From Ilyonectria destructans (taxonomy: Eukaryota > Ascomycota > Sordariomycetes > Hypocreales > Nectriaceae): DNA of 64,000 bases. Positions 20,642 to 33,727 of the stretch are shown piece by piece. The stretch lies in the NCBI GenBank assembly GCA_020740775.1, contig JAHEWK010000004.1, positions 1,984,001 to 2,048,000 on the forward strand. The letters are read 5' to 3'. The position numbers were made by a program, and so were the translations under genes. The notes beneath the pieces were generated by a model, which was not told where the DNA came from, made no database searches, and worked only from the letters and a program-made list of their open reading frames with translations. Position 1 is the first letter of the stretch. The number at the start of each line of letters is the position of its first letter.

Positions 20642-23600
20642 CAAGGAACGTAGATAGTGGCCATGGGAGGTTGCCCGATTCAGGGGGCCTTGAGAGATGA
20701 CGCTGAAAAAGACGGGAATCGGCTTGACACCTGACAGCCTCCACCAAACTGGGACCCCGAGTCACAGTCAGCCACGAGCACAAGGGAGAAGTGGACATGC
20801 ATGAGGCAGGACGGACTCCTGGGCGCCACCACAGTGAGGCGATTCGACAGGCCTGAGAAGATTACGATGCAAGCTGCAAGGGACCGACCAAGGCTTGGGG
20901 CAGCCGGAAAGCCGGGCCAGCTGGGGGATGCAAAAGCAAAATTGACGGGGCGGCAGGGCACCGCCGGGACGGAAGCGCAGGTCCGAGGCAGATGGGATTG
21001 GACAGCTGGAGAGGCACGGACGAAGAGAAAGCAGACGAGATAGACAGAGGTTAGCGTTGAGATTGAATACCTCAGCACGAGCGTATTGAGGGGAATATCT
21101 GGCCCACGATGCCATTCCCATACGCACCCAGGCCATCTTGGTGCGTCCCAGCAGAGCTTTTTTGTGATGGCGATGCAGTAGTAAGTTTAGGAGCGGCAGC
21201 CCCAGAGGGAGAAAAGACGTGGTAGACGCGATGGGAAGCACATTGTTGGATGATTCGCGCCGCGCCCGCCGAGGACGCGATATCCGGCCGCCAATGCATG
21301 CACTCAACAGTTGGCGTGTTCCAACTGGGGCACAACGCACCGGGAGACAACGGCGCTGCTTCTGGCGGGAGCCGTCTCCCCTCCTCCCGAGGTCCCCTGA
21401 TCCATGCCGCTTTCTCCCCCAGCGACTCTCCCAAGTGGTTGGTACACAGCGTCCCAGAAAGGGCTCGCTGGCTTGTGATGCTATGGGGGGGAGAGGGAAA
21501 AGAGAGAGATCTCACCGCCCCTCCCACCCCTTTCAAAAGAGAAAAAAATCCACTTCCACGCGATGGGTGGATGAACGGGGGGAGAACCGGGGGCGGCACC
21601 AATCCCGGGGCGTTTTCACGAGGATGTGCTGGCGTTGAGCTGCCACGTCAGGGCTTTGGCTGGGGTTTTCGCAGAGACCCTGGACCTAATACGACATCTG
21701 GGGAGGAGCGGGAAGTGCCAAGTTTGAGGCATTCGGAGTTGTGCTGTACCGTGTAGCAGCCCAACATGAAGGATTACATGGGGAGCCGGGGGGTCGTGGT
21801 GGCAGCGGTGGTAGGCATGTGCTCCTGGCGTCTGTCTCCCGATGGCTTCACGGCTTAGACGAGCTGAGGGTTTTTTGGTTAACTTTTTTCTTTCTTTTTT
21901 TGCTTCCATTGGCACCTTTGATGGTCCCTAGTCTCTTCCCTGGTCTAGTCCATTTATCCCAGCTCTGGACCCGGGGACGGGGAACCGGTCTGGAGCTTTT
22001 TTGGCTTCCTCGTTTCTTCTTTCACATTCCGCCACCCCATCGTGTCAATACTAGGAGGAATGATGGTAGCTAAGGTACCGACGCTCAACATGGTAAGGTG
22101 CTTGCGATTAGGGCAGATCTTTTGCAGGCCGGTCACAAGGCGGAATACGGACCACTAGTGTCCCATCATTAGTGTGAACAGATGCCCGCCCTACAGACTG
22201 CGCATCCGAGGTCTCGTGATAAAGACAGTGAGACAAGCAGAAGGCGAGCAGGGGCTTCCCGTGCCGTTGCGGCATGAACTATACCGATTGAGATGCCCCT
22301 ACTTATACCTACCCTATATGTGGTTGTTTTTAATCTGCCCAGCCTTGCGGGGGAGATCGTGATCTACATGGCAGATAATTTGGGGAGGAAGATGAGACGA
22401 GAAATCTGTTGGGGATCTGGACCAGTTCGTTCACCACAGCAAGAACATATTTAGGGTTCCTGACCAAGCATCGGTTCGGTAGTTAGGTTACGGACAAGCG
22501 GAGTCAAGATAGGAAAACTCCAAGTGGTGTGTCAAGACTCCCGTAACCTCAAACGAGAACGGAAAGAGTACGATGATGACGAGGAAATAATGCTACAGTA
22601 GCACCAACTAAAAAGGAAAACGCCATGAGGTCAGAGACAATACGGAAGCGGCAATAATGAAACAAAGCGTAGAAAACTCTGGCCCTGGTAAATGGCAAGA
22701 TCCTGGTAATGGCGAGGGCAAAGACTTTTTTGCCAGCCTGGAATGACGGCGAAAGTAACCCAACGAAAAGGCAAATAAAGAGCTTGCTTAGGCGATGTGG
22801 TCAGCTTTTCTCAGCTTGCATCTGTCTGGCTGCTGGGGTTTTCCTAGTGGATGGCTGCCACGCTGACAGGGAGCATCTCGATGTACCCCGGCCGGCCAGA
22901 CATACATGTAAACATTACCGCAGGCAATGGGCTGTCGTACGTGCATAAGACGGATAAACAATTCATGTAAACACGAGAAATTATGTACTCTTCCCCAGCT
23001 CTGTTCCCCCTCCTCGATTTGCTTGTCATGCCGCAACTGGAGCGAGCTCATGTACGTCTGCATGTGCGTGATTGTCCCGCGTTTTGTGTGCGCAGTGCTT
23101 GTCATTCCTGGTTCGAAGATGGTGTGTCCAAGGTGCGGGTACCTTGCAGACCCTCCCGGCCTCCCCCCCTCGGGCGCCCCCCCTTCAGGGCCCATGTGCT
23201 GCAGCTGCGGGCCCTCCCCTCCATCGTTTAGAGAGTCATGATAGGCCGCGAATTGTGGCAAAAGCGGGCATCTTAAGCTGAATCAAGGGATGCGAGGGAA
23301 GACAGGGCAAAAAAAACTGCCATGGACTAATAAAGTTAAGGCAAGGCGGAAGATACGCCAACAAAGAAAAATCTAAGACGGGGCGGGTTGGTGGAGGAGG
23401 GGCCCTTAAGTGGCGCCGAATAGAATGGTGGACAGCCCTGAATGAGCACATATATACTTCCCAATAGAATACAAAGGAAAAGTAAAAATAGAAGCCAAAA
23501 AATCCCGCTCCCTATAGGATTTTTTCTATTCAAGTTCAATTTCACAAACAATTTTGCGAGGCAGCGTCTGATATTTCAACGTGTCGGTGAATTTTTGGGC

Positions 23601-25898
23601 ATGCCCGCGATGTTTAGGACCCACGACCCACAAGGCCAGGGCCAAGACGGGAGACACCCGCTTTTCTTTTTTGCGGCCTCTCTTAACAACTCCGTTATCC
23701 AGCTGAGAAAGGCTCTTCCTCTCCCTCGCAGAGCCGGAGGAGACGGAAGCAGACAATTTGCAGGATTTTCTAGGGCCGGTATTTGGGTGGTGTGGTTGGA
23801 TCGTCTAAGTGCAATGATGTATTTACCGAACTAAAAAGGCCGTGGGCGCTCTTTGTTAGGTTAGTCCAGTATCGGCACATGCTGTGTGATGTTTGTGTGA
23901 TGTTTGTGTGCGTGCCTTGCATCTATCCGTCCACCTGAGATGGCGATATGCGGCAGGGACATGACGGTCGCATTGACATTCGATAGAGTCGTCCCGTCTC
24001 TCTACGTGTTCCTGCCGTACATGCAAATTGTATTTCTTTTTTCCCCCTTTCTTTTATTCAGGTGACTCAGGCTTCCCCCCTGGTTGGGTGCCGATGCGGT
24101 CCGCTGTGTGCTGAGCTGTTCTGTGCTGTGTCGTGTCCGATGGTGTGTGAGTGGTGGTCTGGAGTGGGGACCCGGCTGCGCTACGGTCTACGTACCGGCC
24201 GGCTACACTTGGTACATGGTTGGTTTCCTCTAGATGCAAATGCCTCTGGGCCGCCAGTATGCCGCCGTACGTATGTATCAAGGCGGGCGAGTGCGTGCCC
24301 ATTGACCGACCTGAGGATTGTACCTGGGAAACTCTGACCGGGGAGTGACGCGTGCGTTGCGTTGCGTTGCGTGCGTGCGTGCATCGATGTGTTGTAACTG
24401 ACACCAGCCAACTCGCGGTGGGCGTGATCCAATTGTGAGGTTGCGAGCGGCCTGTGCAGCCCCAGCCCGACGTGCTCCTGTTCTGGATGGACGGACACAC
24501 TTATTTTCTGGTATCATTGCGGAGCGGTGCGGGTTGCGGGTTGTACTATGTAGGTGCGGTGAGAGAAGAGAAGGGACCCAGACGTCACCTGCCAGGCTCG
24601 CAAGCAGCCACAACGGCCTCAATGGCCAAGAGATCCCCGGCCGCACCGTGATTGTGCGTTGTTTGTGTGGGCGTTGTGCCAGTTTGTCAATTCGTCAGTT
24701 TGTCAAACGACTCACTGCGACGGCTCTTTCACCGTCTGTCTTGTCTCATGGCTTCCCGTCGGCGCCGCATTCTCGCCTCTACCCACTCGCACGCCGCCGT
24801 TGGCCAACTGGGCCGCGGTCCTGGGCCAGACTAACACCCAAGACCCATGTCAACCCATGGAGGTCGGGAGCGGTGGGTGATGTGGCTGTTGCTGGATGGG
24901 CACGTCTCGTTCGTCACGCCCGGGTTTCCGTCTGCCAGTCCACACTTCCGCATCCACATCCGCATCCACCTCGCTCGGCCTTGTGGATTGGGGGGCACGG
25001 GGATGGGGGGCCGGACTAAGCTGGCCTGGGCCTCTGCAGCTTTGCAGCCTTGCAATTGGCATCCCCAAAGCAAAGTAAATCAGGTAGCAAAGTGGTGGTG
25101 CTTGGTATATGTATAAGGCACGCTCGGCGGTCGCGCGCTCCACCACTTTCTTGGACCCCGTCTCTTCCAGTCTACCTTTCCTGCCTCATCTTTCTTGTCT
25201 CACCTTACTTTTGGCGTGCCTGTCTTTGATTCCCCATCTGGAAGCGCCTGCTGCGACTGGTGTTAATGTTGCCTCGGTTCTTTGGTTCAGATTCACTTTC
25301 AGATTCGCTTCCCGACCCTCCTCCATTACTTTGCCCGCCAAATTGCCCCATCACCCGCGCCGCCTCGCCTATCGTTCTGGTTCCCGGCCGAGCACCACAA
25401 GATTGCCTTGTCTCATCCCACGCCTATATTGGGACGGTTCGAGAGACCTGACAGCACGCTTGTCCGAGAGTCCCGTCCTCGGCTTGAGTCCACTCACGTC
25501 ACTGCCACCGGCTCTCCGCCCTTCAGCTCTTTCCGACAAAGAGAGGAGCCACCAGTTCTTTGTTCCAGACCCTTGGTTCAGAGACTGCCCCGAGTGACTC
25601 AGGTTCTCATCAACCTCCCTCGGGCTCGCCTTCTCTATTTCTTTCGCCAATCCCTCCCCTTTCTCCTCGTCTATTCTTGGTTCTGCGTTATTGTGTGTGG
25701 CATTGTTGCATTCCTCCCTTTCAACTTGGCTTTTGCAACACCTACCAGGGTCTCACCGTCTCACTTACACGGCCATCACGACGCCTCAACCACGACCACG
25801 AACAACACCACTGGCCATTCAGTCCGCATTCGACCACTCTTGGTCCATTGTTGGTCCACCGGCCCCATTTACACCACATACACAACCAAAGAGACATT
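20642..25898. other. 5.3-kb intergenic region upstream of the TBC gene
   Basis: No gene is supported. Contents: G-rich stretches near 21480-21600, an A/T-richer patch around 23280-23560 with a CATATATAC element, a GCGTT/GCGT array at 24351-24382, and a long pyrimidine-rich run from about 25140 to 25890 that is probably promoter and 5' UTR of the TBC gene. A TATA-like TATATGTATAAG lies near 25095. Confidence 0.55.
24351..24382. repeat. GCGTT/GCGT microsatellite
   Basis: Runs of TGCGT and TTGCG (three GCGTT units followed by GCGT units) over 32 nt. Intergenic. Confidence 0.8.
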
Positions 25899-28800
25899 AT
25901 GTTGCCCAACAAGTTCTCCAGTTCGCGACGAGGGAGCCAGTCAACGGTACGCAGAGCTACCTTTGGCAGCGATACAAGCCTAGTGGCGCTGCGATACGAG
26001 AAGACGGTGCAAGCTGAACCTCCCATCCCTTTTGTCTCGCGAAACTCGATCCGCTCATCACGCCGGCCCTCGACCTCATCGGCCTCTTCTCACCATTCTC
26101 ACCATTCACACCACCCCATTGTCGTGGCGCCTCCCATGTCCGCGGTCTCACCGCCCACTGAGGAGCACCCAGCCCTGCGCACCTCCACCTCGGCGCCGCC
26201 CTCGCCCTCGCTCTCGGTCTCACCCTCACCACGGGTGTCGCCCACGATTACCGAGGAGTGGAAGCGCGACTCGGGCGTTGCACGAACCAATTCGACATCG
26301 ACGTCGACAATCCACGAGGAGGACGACGAGGACGAGTGCCGCGAGCTAGCTGGCGGCAAGCCCTGTAAAAATGCGAGCGCAGCGACCCTGGTCATGATGC
26401 CGTCCCCCGTATCGCCTACGGGGCGACAAATTAACCACCAAATGGAGGACCCGTTTATGGACGAGAATAGCATCACAGCGGCACTGACGTCTGTGTGCTC
26501 CATGTCGAGTGTGTCATCATCCATCGTGGCCAGCGCTCGCTGTTCCACGCCGCCGCAAGCGTCCCTCTCACCAGCCGCGACGACGCCTTCTCGGCCCATT
26601 CCTACGTCCGCATCCAAGGCCAAAACCCCGTGCACCCCGTGCTCGTCGACCGCCGCATCGCCGCCGTCCTCCTCACCGTCATCGCCGCGATCGTCGTTTT
26701 CGTCTTCCCCCCGCAAACTTAAGGGTATCAGCTTGCGGTCAGTGTCGCGCTTCAGGGCACCGAGTTTGACGCAGGTCCTAGCGCCCATACAGCCCCTGTG
26801 GCGGGGCTCCGAGCCCCAGTCGCCAGCGTCGCCAGCGGGCTCACAGGCGACGGCCACAGAGGGCTCAGGGGGCCCAACCGCCTCCACCGCCGTCCCCGGC
26901 ACCTCGCCGAGCGCTAGCGCCGCCTCCGCTAGTGAGGAGGCTCCCACTACCGCGCCTGCTACCGCCACAACTCGGCCCAAGCTCACCAAACAGAAGCAGA
27001 AGCACGCGCTATCGTCGTCTCCCAAATCTCCTTCCCGCTTCTGGCACAGGCGTGATTCGGCCTCCACCTCAACTACCACCCACTCAGCGGACCTCAAACC
27101 CTTTATCCCCCTCGACATCTCCATCCCCAGCGACAGCCTCCTCGACGATGATTATTTCCTAACCTCCGTCTCCTTCTCCAAGCGCGGCAGCATTATGTTT
27201 GGTGCCCACGACGCCCCGGCCATCGACGCCAAAACTCCTACTGAGACTCACGATACCGCTTCCCCTGACCACCACGACGGACGCACCACGCCCACGGTCG
27301 CTGCCCTGTCGCTCACGCCCACTCCTACAACACCCGCTACTCCCGCGTCGCAATCGCTGGCGCGCCCCAGCGTCGACACGGTCGACACCGACAACGATGA
27401 GAAATATGCCGAGGCCGCTGCGTCTCATGGCGGCTTGATGTCGCCTCCCGACATTCGCGTCTTGGCCGCCGACGTGGAGAAGGAATCTCAAAAGGTGAGA
27501 TCGCTCTATGATGTTGGCGATGGCCCCTTTGGCGAGCCTGGCTCTAGACGCTCGTACTGCGAGCGCCTCGAACCGACTCCCGAGGCGCCGTCTGAGGACT
27601 TCGACAATGACCCGTATGATTTCCTTGATGTCCCGTGTTGCATCCCCGAGCCGTATTTAATGCTGACTTGTTCTTCTCTGTAGCGCTCCCGAAAGTCTAG
27701 CCGCTCAGGCTGTTCCCGTATCTGGAAGTTCTTCGTCCCTTCACTACGATCTGCCCAAGTCGCAACTTGAATACAATGATGGCCTGGAGGACTGGGAAGA
27801 CCTGGAGGGCGCTCGCATCGATCGATATGGCTTCATTACACTGCCCCCGCCTCCCGCTCCGAGAGATTCAGCCTCGGAATCTAGGTCGCTGCCAGGCTCG
27901 CCTAGAAAGAAGCGCAGCGTCCTCCAGAGGCGAGACCACACCGGCCTCTCGGTGCGGCGCATCCCCTCCAGGAAGATGTCTGCTCGATCACTCAACACAC
28001 AGGCATCCGAGATGTCGGTGTCGCCGTCGCTGAGGTCGTCCAGATCCGTTATTCGCCAGGCCAGCAACCTATTGCCACACAACCGTGATCGGCGATGGAT
28101 GGATGAGGCGGGAGAGATGCTCAACACAACTCCCAGCCTGCAAGATATTGTGGATGAGGTTAAGGCCGAGAGGCTTAACGATGTTATGAAACGAAAGGAA
28201 TTAGAGAGATCTGAAAAATGGAGGAGGATGGCCAAGGTCGTCAACAAGGACGGCCAAGGTCAAGGAATGGGATTCGAGTTCGACGTTCAGAACCCGAAGC
28301 TCATTGAGAGAACGTGGAAAGGCATTCCCGACCGATGGCGGGGAGCTGCTTGGTGGTCTTTTCTTGCCACGAGCGCCAAGGGAGACAAGGATTCTGCAAC
28401 CGAGGAGGAGATCGTCGCCGACTTTCACAAGCTTCAGCTACGGAGTTCACCAGACGACGTCCAGATCGATCTGGACGTCCCCCGGACAATCAGCCGGCAC
28501 ATTATGTTCCGACGACGATACCGTGGAGGCCAGCGACTCATGTTCCGCGTCCTTCACGCCATCTCCATATATTATCCGGAGACGGGCTACGTCCAGGGAA
28601 TGGCATCTCTGGTAGCGACGCTCCTGTGCTACTTTGATGAGGAGAAATGTTTTGTCATGGTTGTGCGCCTGTGGCAACTCCGTGGGCTTGCTCGTCTCTA
28701 CCGGCCGGGTTTCGAGGAGCTCATGGCTGCCATGAAAGACTTCAACGACAATTGGCTCAACAAAGATGTCGCCAAAAAGCTGGTATGTGTGACGTTCTAT

Positions 28801-29216
28801 ACAATGACACAGAATCAGAAACGCTAACACACCCACAGGAAGAGTTGTGTATCGACACTACTGCGTACGGGACCCGATGGTACCTCACGCTCTTTAACCT
28901 GTCGATTCCCTTCGCCGCCCAGCTACGAGTGTGGGATGTGTTCCTGTTAATTGGAAATGACTCCTCCACTCCCGACGACTCCTCTTTAGAGCCTTCAAAG
29001 TCCGACGCCACTATGGCTCCGAAAGTGGGCGAGTACGACGTCCTGCACGCAACGAGTGCAGCGCTCGCCCAGGCACTACGCGAGGTGCTGGTAGATTCGG
29101 ATTTTGAATACGCCATGAAGGCATTGACCTCATCGATTCCGATCAAGGACGAGGATCTCCTATTAAAGGTGATGAAGGCAGAGTGGAAGATTCACCACGG
29201 CAAGAAGAAGGGCTAG
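25899..29216 (+). CDS. TBC-domain Rab GTPase-activating protein
   Basis: Accelerates GTP hydrolysis by a Rab-family GTPase in membrane traffic. Three exons: 25899-27613, 27684-28782, 28839-29216; 1063 aa. Two other phase-compatible donors for intron 1 (27635 and 27653) would leave very short introns, so GTATGA at 27614 was chosen. Residues 1-570 are Ser/Pro/Thr-rich and low complexity. A LEDWEDLEG...DRYGF segment (about 603-620) resembles the pre-TBC motif of the Msb3/Msb4/TBC1D10 group. The TBC domain (about 785-1010) starts GIPDRWRGAAWW and carries both catalytic fingers: R839 in IDLDVPRT and Q876 in GYVQGM. It is therefore predicted to be active. The basic HHGKKKG end follows a short helix. 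The subgroup assignment is inference and the target Rab is unknown. Confidence 0.93.
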
Positions 29217-32200
29217 CATGCCTTCCTGCCATCTACTACACCCTGACGGGCACGACTTTTATTTGTCGATTGATTCCGATTCCATTTGTACATGATACAC
29301 GAAGCAGCTTCACGAAAGGGATAATCCTGTGAGTTGCTTTGTTGTTGTTTTGCGAACCGCTCGATACCCCCATACCCCCTTATCCCTCCCTCAAGCTACG
29401 GCCTCTGAGGAACCACTTGCCTCGACAGGCGCTCTTTTCTTTGTTAGCTGGCTCAAGGCTGCATCATGGATGCGAGAGTGAAGGAGTTGTCTTTTTTGTT
29501 TGGTGGTTATCGTTTGGGGCCATGGAACTTAATTCTATATACCCCCCTCCTGGCAAGATGATTTTATTTGTTACCCCCCTTATCATTTGGTCTTTTTGGG
29601 ATTTGCGAGTTGGGACGAGATGATGCGGCGGACTAGTGCATAATGCGCAGTGCACGTGTCGATGTTCAATGAGATGGAATCGAGGAATTGTTGATAGTAG
29701 CGCTCGATTCTGATGACGAAGTCGAAAATACCCGGGGTGTACTGTGTTGTTGGGAGTCGAGAGAGCCAGCCAACTTGGCCTGGAGTACATACATGTACAT
29801 AGTGCATATCGCATACCTACCACCCTATTTACCTACCTGCCGGCCTCCTTACCGAGGTATAATACCACCAAAGCCACGATTCGTCGATCATGGCTCAACT
29901 CATAAACCCCGATTTCCGTGATGAACTGGTCCTGCTTGTTTCGTGAACTGGGTCGGACTTTCGGATGATCTAACGAACTGTTGGGGTGTCAACAAAGAAG
30001 GCGAAGTAACATCGTTTAGAGAATGGCTTAAGATGCAACGCAAGAAATGGCTCGATCGAGGTTGGAGTCGCCGAGGGGAAAACAGCCTCATATACTCGGC
30101 ACTTGTTAAAATGGCACACTCGGGAGGGAGGATGGCCAGGGATCTCCAGACCGAGGTATCAACGGCAGATAGGAAGCCGGATGGAGACATGCTGAGTTTG
30201 TCTGCAATTGCCACTTTCGGCAGGTCTCCGGAGCCGCACGCGCTTGTTATCCTTTGGCCCCGTCCTCCGGAGGCCCGCTTTGCCGACCGGGGACCGGGCG
30301 ACCCGGGAGAGCGAAACCATCCCGGCCGTTGTGGCGTGACGAGGTGCACGGCGACTGGTTGGTTTCGGTGCATGCATGGCGCTTCAGTGGCCTTGTGGTT
30401 AGATTGAGTTTTCGGGTTTCCTTTCTCTTTGTCGTTTCTGTCGTCGTGTTTGCCTATTCGAGACAGCCCGCCAGTTCACCGTCCGGGATCCTGTGCGCGC
30501 GGGGTGTGGCACGAGCCGGGGGGGGGGGCGCGAGAGGAGAGAGGGAACAGGCGAGAACAGGAGGCGCTTCCTAGGGAGGGCTAGTTGAGGGAGGAGACGT
30601 GCGGCGGCCTTGGTTTCTGATGCGCTTGCATCTGCTTATGCGTATGCGGCTGCGTGTCGCGTATGCGATGTGACGGCTTGGCGATGGGCGTGATAAGTGA
30701 GTGATTGTTTGTGGCGCTCCGGCGCACACCCCGGTTTCGGGGCGACGGTCCAGTTTGGGAAAGCATGTGCTGCGAGGGACGGCATCGGTGAGAGCGGAAA
30801 ATTGGACAATATTGTTAATACGCGTGGTATTACTTGGCCATTCGCGGCAACCATTCGCACGTGCGGCTGCGGTAGTTCTGTCGTCCCAGCCCGGGATACG
30901 CGATTACGGGCGACGATGAACGAAGGCTTTTGGTGTGGTGGTACCTGGATCGCCGGCCTGGGGTCGGATGGGTTGGGTTCCGGCGGATGAAACTTCCCAT
31001 GACGTGGTCCTGACAGTGGTCCTGACAGTGGTCCTGATAGTGGTCTTGGCTGTGGGTTATCCTTCTACGAGGTTGTACAGAGAGGACTTGACTTGGCCCC
31101 GATCCCAGGCGTACAAGTTGACACCCTGGCTGGTCCCTCCAGTAGTTCGTTCGTTCAGCATCTATCTGTCCGTACGTGTCGTTCATACACAGTACATAAG
31201 TTACACACTTACATACACACTTACATACAGATTCGTACATCCAGAATGCCTGCAATCGTCATACAGATTCACACACATGGGCCATGCCATATCCATCTCC
31301 CGGCATCAAAACCTCGCAGTAAGCCTCGCCCACACGCCACACTCACACCATCCCTCCACTCACACACCCACACGCATCCATCCACCCTAATTCATTCATC
31401 CGTCCCATCTGCACCCACATGCCGAGTGAGAGGGGGAAAAAAAACTCGGTAGCCGTCTGCTCTCGGGGGTCTGAAACAACTCCCACCTCATTTCCCTCTT
31501 CCTGCTCCCACCCTGGCTGGCCACTCCCTTGTCGTTCAAACGCATGCGCATACAGCCCTATATCCGACCAGGAGCCGTCTGATTGTTATTGTCTCGGGGT
31601 TTGGTAGAGCCCGGCATATAAGCATACAACACCAGCTAGGGCTAAGTACTTCGTGTAGAGTACGAACTGACTCAATCACCCACAACCCCAACAAAGATTC
31701 GTCGTTGGTCCATCGTTGGTCTTTACCCGTGGACCATTGCCGGCATCCCATCCCATCCCAGCCCCTTCGTATCTGTACTTTACCAGTCGAACAAGGGCCT
31801 CGGGCTTTGGCTTTGGCCTTGGCCTTGCTACAGTACCAGCATCATCACGCCTCCCGCGTGGCTTCTTACTCATGGCCCTTTTGTAGATGCACCATTGCAT
31901 TGCCATGTGTGTGTGTGTATGAAAGAGTGTGTGTGGACTGGCGTCCCGAGCGCGTGTACGTAAAAGCCGAAACCCACTCCAGATGCCACCATCCACGACG
32001 CCATATCCATATGCACAACATGCAGAGCCGACACTCGCTCCATCACACCGACCCATTTCGATCCCCCCCTCCTCCGGCCTCCCGGTCCAGCTGGCTCTCT
32101 GCCACCCGTCTGAAGACGGGAACTCCAGCACCTCTCTCTGCATGGGATTCGATTCGGCCACTGTGGCTTGCGCGCCGTGGGCTGGCCTCCTGCTACCACG

Positions 32201-33212
32201 AAGAGTCATTGGATGGAAGCCCACATACAACTGCAATAGCCGTCCAAAACTAGCAGCTGCCGATGCAACCTGGCCGACTGCCTCGAAACAGGCCGGTTTC
32301 CATGACCGTCTCGACGAATAGGCCTGGGTACATGTGGCAGCCATCCATTCCGCATTAGCTAGCCACTCCAAATGCTCTCATCCTTTTCTCTGCGAGGCTC
32401 CAAAGTACACACCTGTCTCTAGCAACTAGTAAGTCCAGACATTTGTACAGATAGCACCTCTATAGATGGGTGGGGGTTCAACTCGTAGGCATACCACCGG
32501 GTCTGATTATCATTTGTTTTCAAAGCTGTAACGCCTTTTTTCAGGTTTGCCCATTCAGGTCTTGCCCGCAGAGTATCTTGTCCTAGTTATCCATGGAACC
32601 GTTCCAGCCGACTCTCTCCCCCCCCCTCTCTCTCTAACCATGTCTTTGTCCAGTTCCCCTCAGCTGCTCTTCCTGTCATATCACATGTCCATATCCGTGT
32701 CCATGGCTCTTTGTTGTTCCTGCTTCCAATAGATCTCCTTGATAGTTAGACATATACGTAAAATAAAACCAGCCCTTCGCACTTGCTCGCCGACTTCTAG
32801 TCCTCCAGTCGAGTTATAGGACCGTCCAAATGAATAAAAAAGCAACCCGTTTCCCCAGATATGCGCCCACCAGCTCTAGCTTTTAAGTAAAAGGGCCAAT
32901 AGCAATACAGATTGGATTCAGAATCGAAGTTTGGTGTCAACCAGCGAAAACTCGCCTGCTCCGGGGGTTCAGATGAACCCCACCGAGCGTCGTCCCTGGT
33001 GCTGTAAATCCCAGGATGTAACCCCCACATGGCTCATAATGTTCCACTGCAAACCACATAGTCTTAATGAATATCCGAGACATGATCTCTCCCTCTAGGA
33101 TGAAATAGGATTCCGTCATAGTTGGGCACGGAGGTCTCAGATGGCTGCCGACATTTCTTGCGAAGTAAAGTTGTCGCGTGGGGCTGAGTAATGACCGGGA
33201 CGCGTCCAGAAA
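29217..33212. other. 4-kb intergenic region
   Basis: No gene is supported on either strand. Visible structure: the TACCTACC-rich stretch at about 29813-29860, a run of 12 G near 30518-30529, a four-copy 12-mer array at 31004-31051, a TTACATACAC-rich stretch at about 31199-31232, and pyrimidine-rich stretches around 31330-31420 and 32620-32640. It separates a plus-strand and a minus-strand gene, so it should hold two 3' ends. Confidence 0.55.
31004..31051. repeat. Tandem 12-mer array, 4 copies
   Basis: Units are GTGGTCCTGACA twice, then GTGGTCCTGATA and a diverged GTGGTCTTGGCT. Because the unit length is divisible by 3, it is open in several frames, but no gene surrounds it. Confidence 0.85.
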
Positions 33213-33727
33213 TTACGCCCCTGAGCCCTCCCCTGCGCCCTCACGCGGTGGCGCCGTTCCCTCAACTCCAACCGGCGCTTTGGGCTCGGCCGGGGGTGTC
33301 CGTCGAAGTCGATGCTCACCTTCGTCGGTGGCGTGTGCAGGAAGCGAGTGTCGCGATGGCGGTCGGGGCTCCTCCGACAGCATTGACGAGACCGAGTGCT
33401 TCTGAGATTCGCTTCGGTCACTGCCCACCCGGTCCTGCAGCAACCCTGGGGTTGAGCTGCGTATCGGTGACATGCGGCGCAGGGGGCCTCCGAAGCTCTC
33501 TCGGCGAGCGCGCCCCGGCCCGGAAGATCGATAGGGCGAAAAGTCGCTCCTCTGGCGTGTGTGGCCGCGCCGTCCGCGCTGGGCAGGATTCGAGAGTCCG
33601 CTCTGGACAAACGGCGGCGGGGATCGAAGTCGGGACTCGCCTCGAGGTGGAGAAGGAGCTGGCTGGTGTTGCCCCGTGGCCTTGCGCTTTCTGGGAGTCT
33701 CCCCTATGGTCACAGAGCCACGTTAGC

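Noticed and set aside
26099..27124. A 341-codon minus-strand frame opposite the TBC gene
   Set aside because: It is the antisense shadow of the Ser/Pro-rich TBC exon; low-complexity GC-rich coding DNA leaves the complementary frame open. No domain.
30518..30529. Run of 12 G as a G-quadruplex
   Set aside because: Only one long G run without the spaced additional runs needed for a typical four-tract quadruplex; more likely a simple homopolymer.
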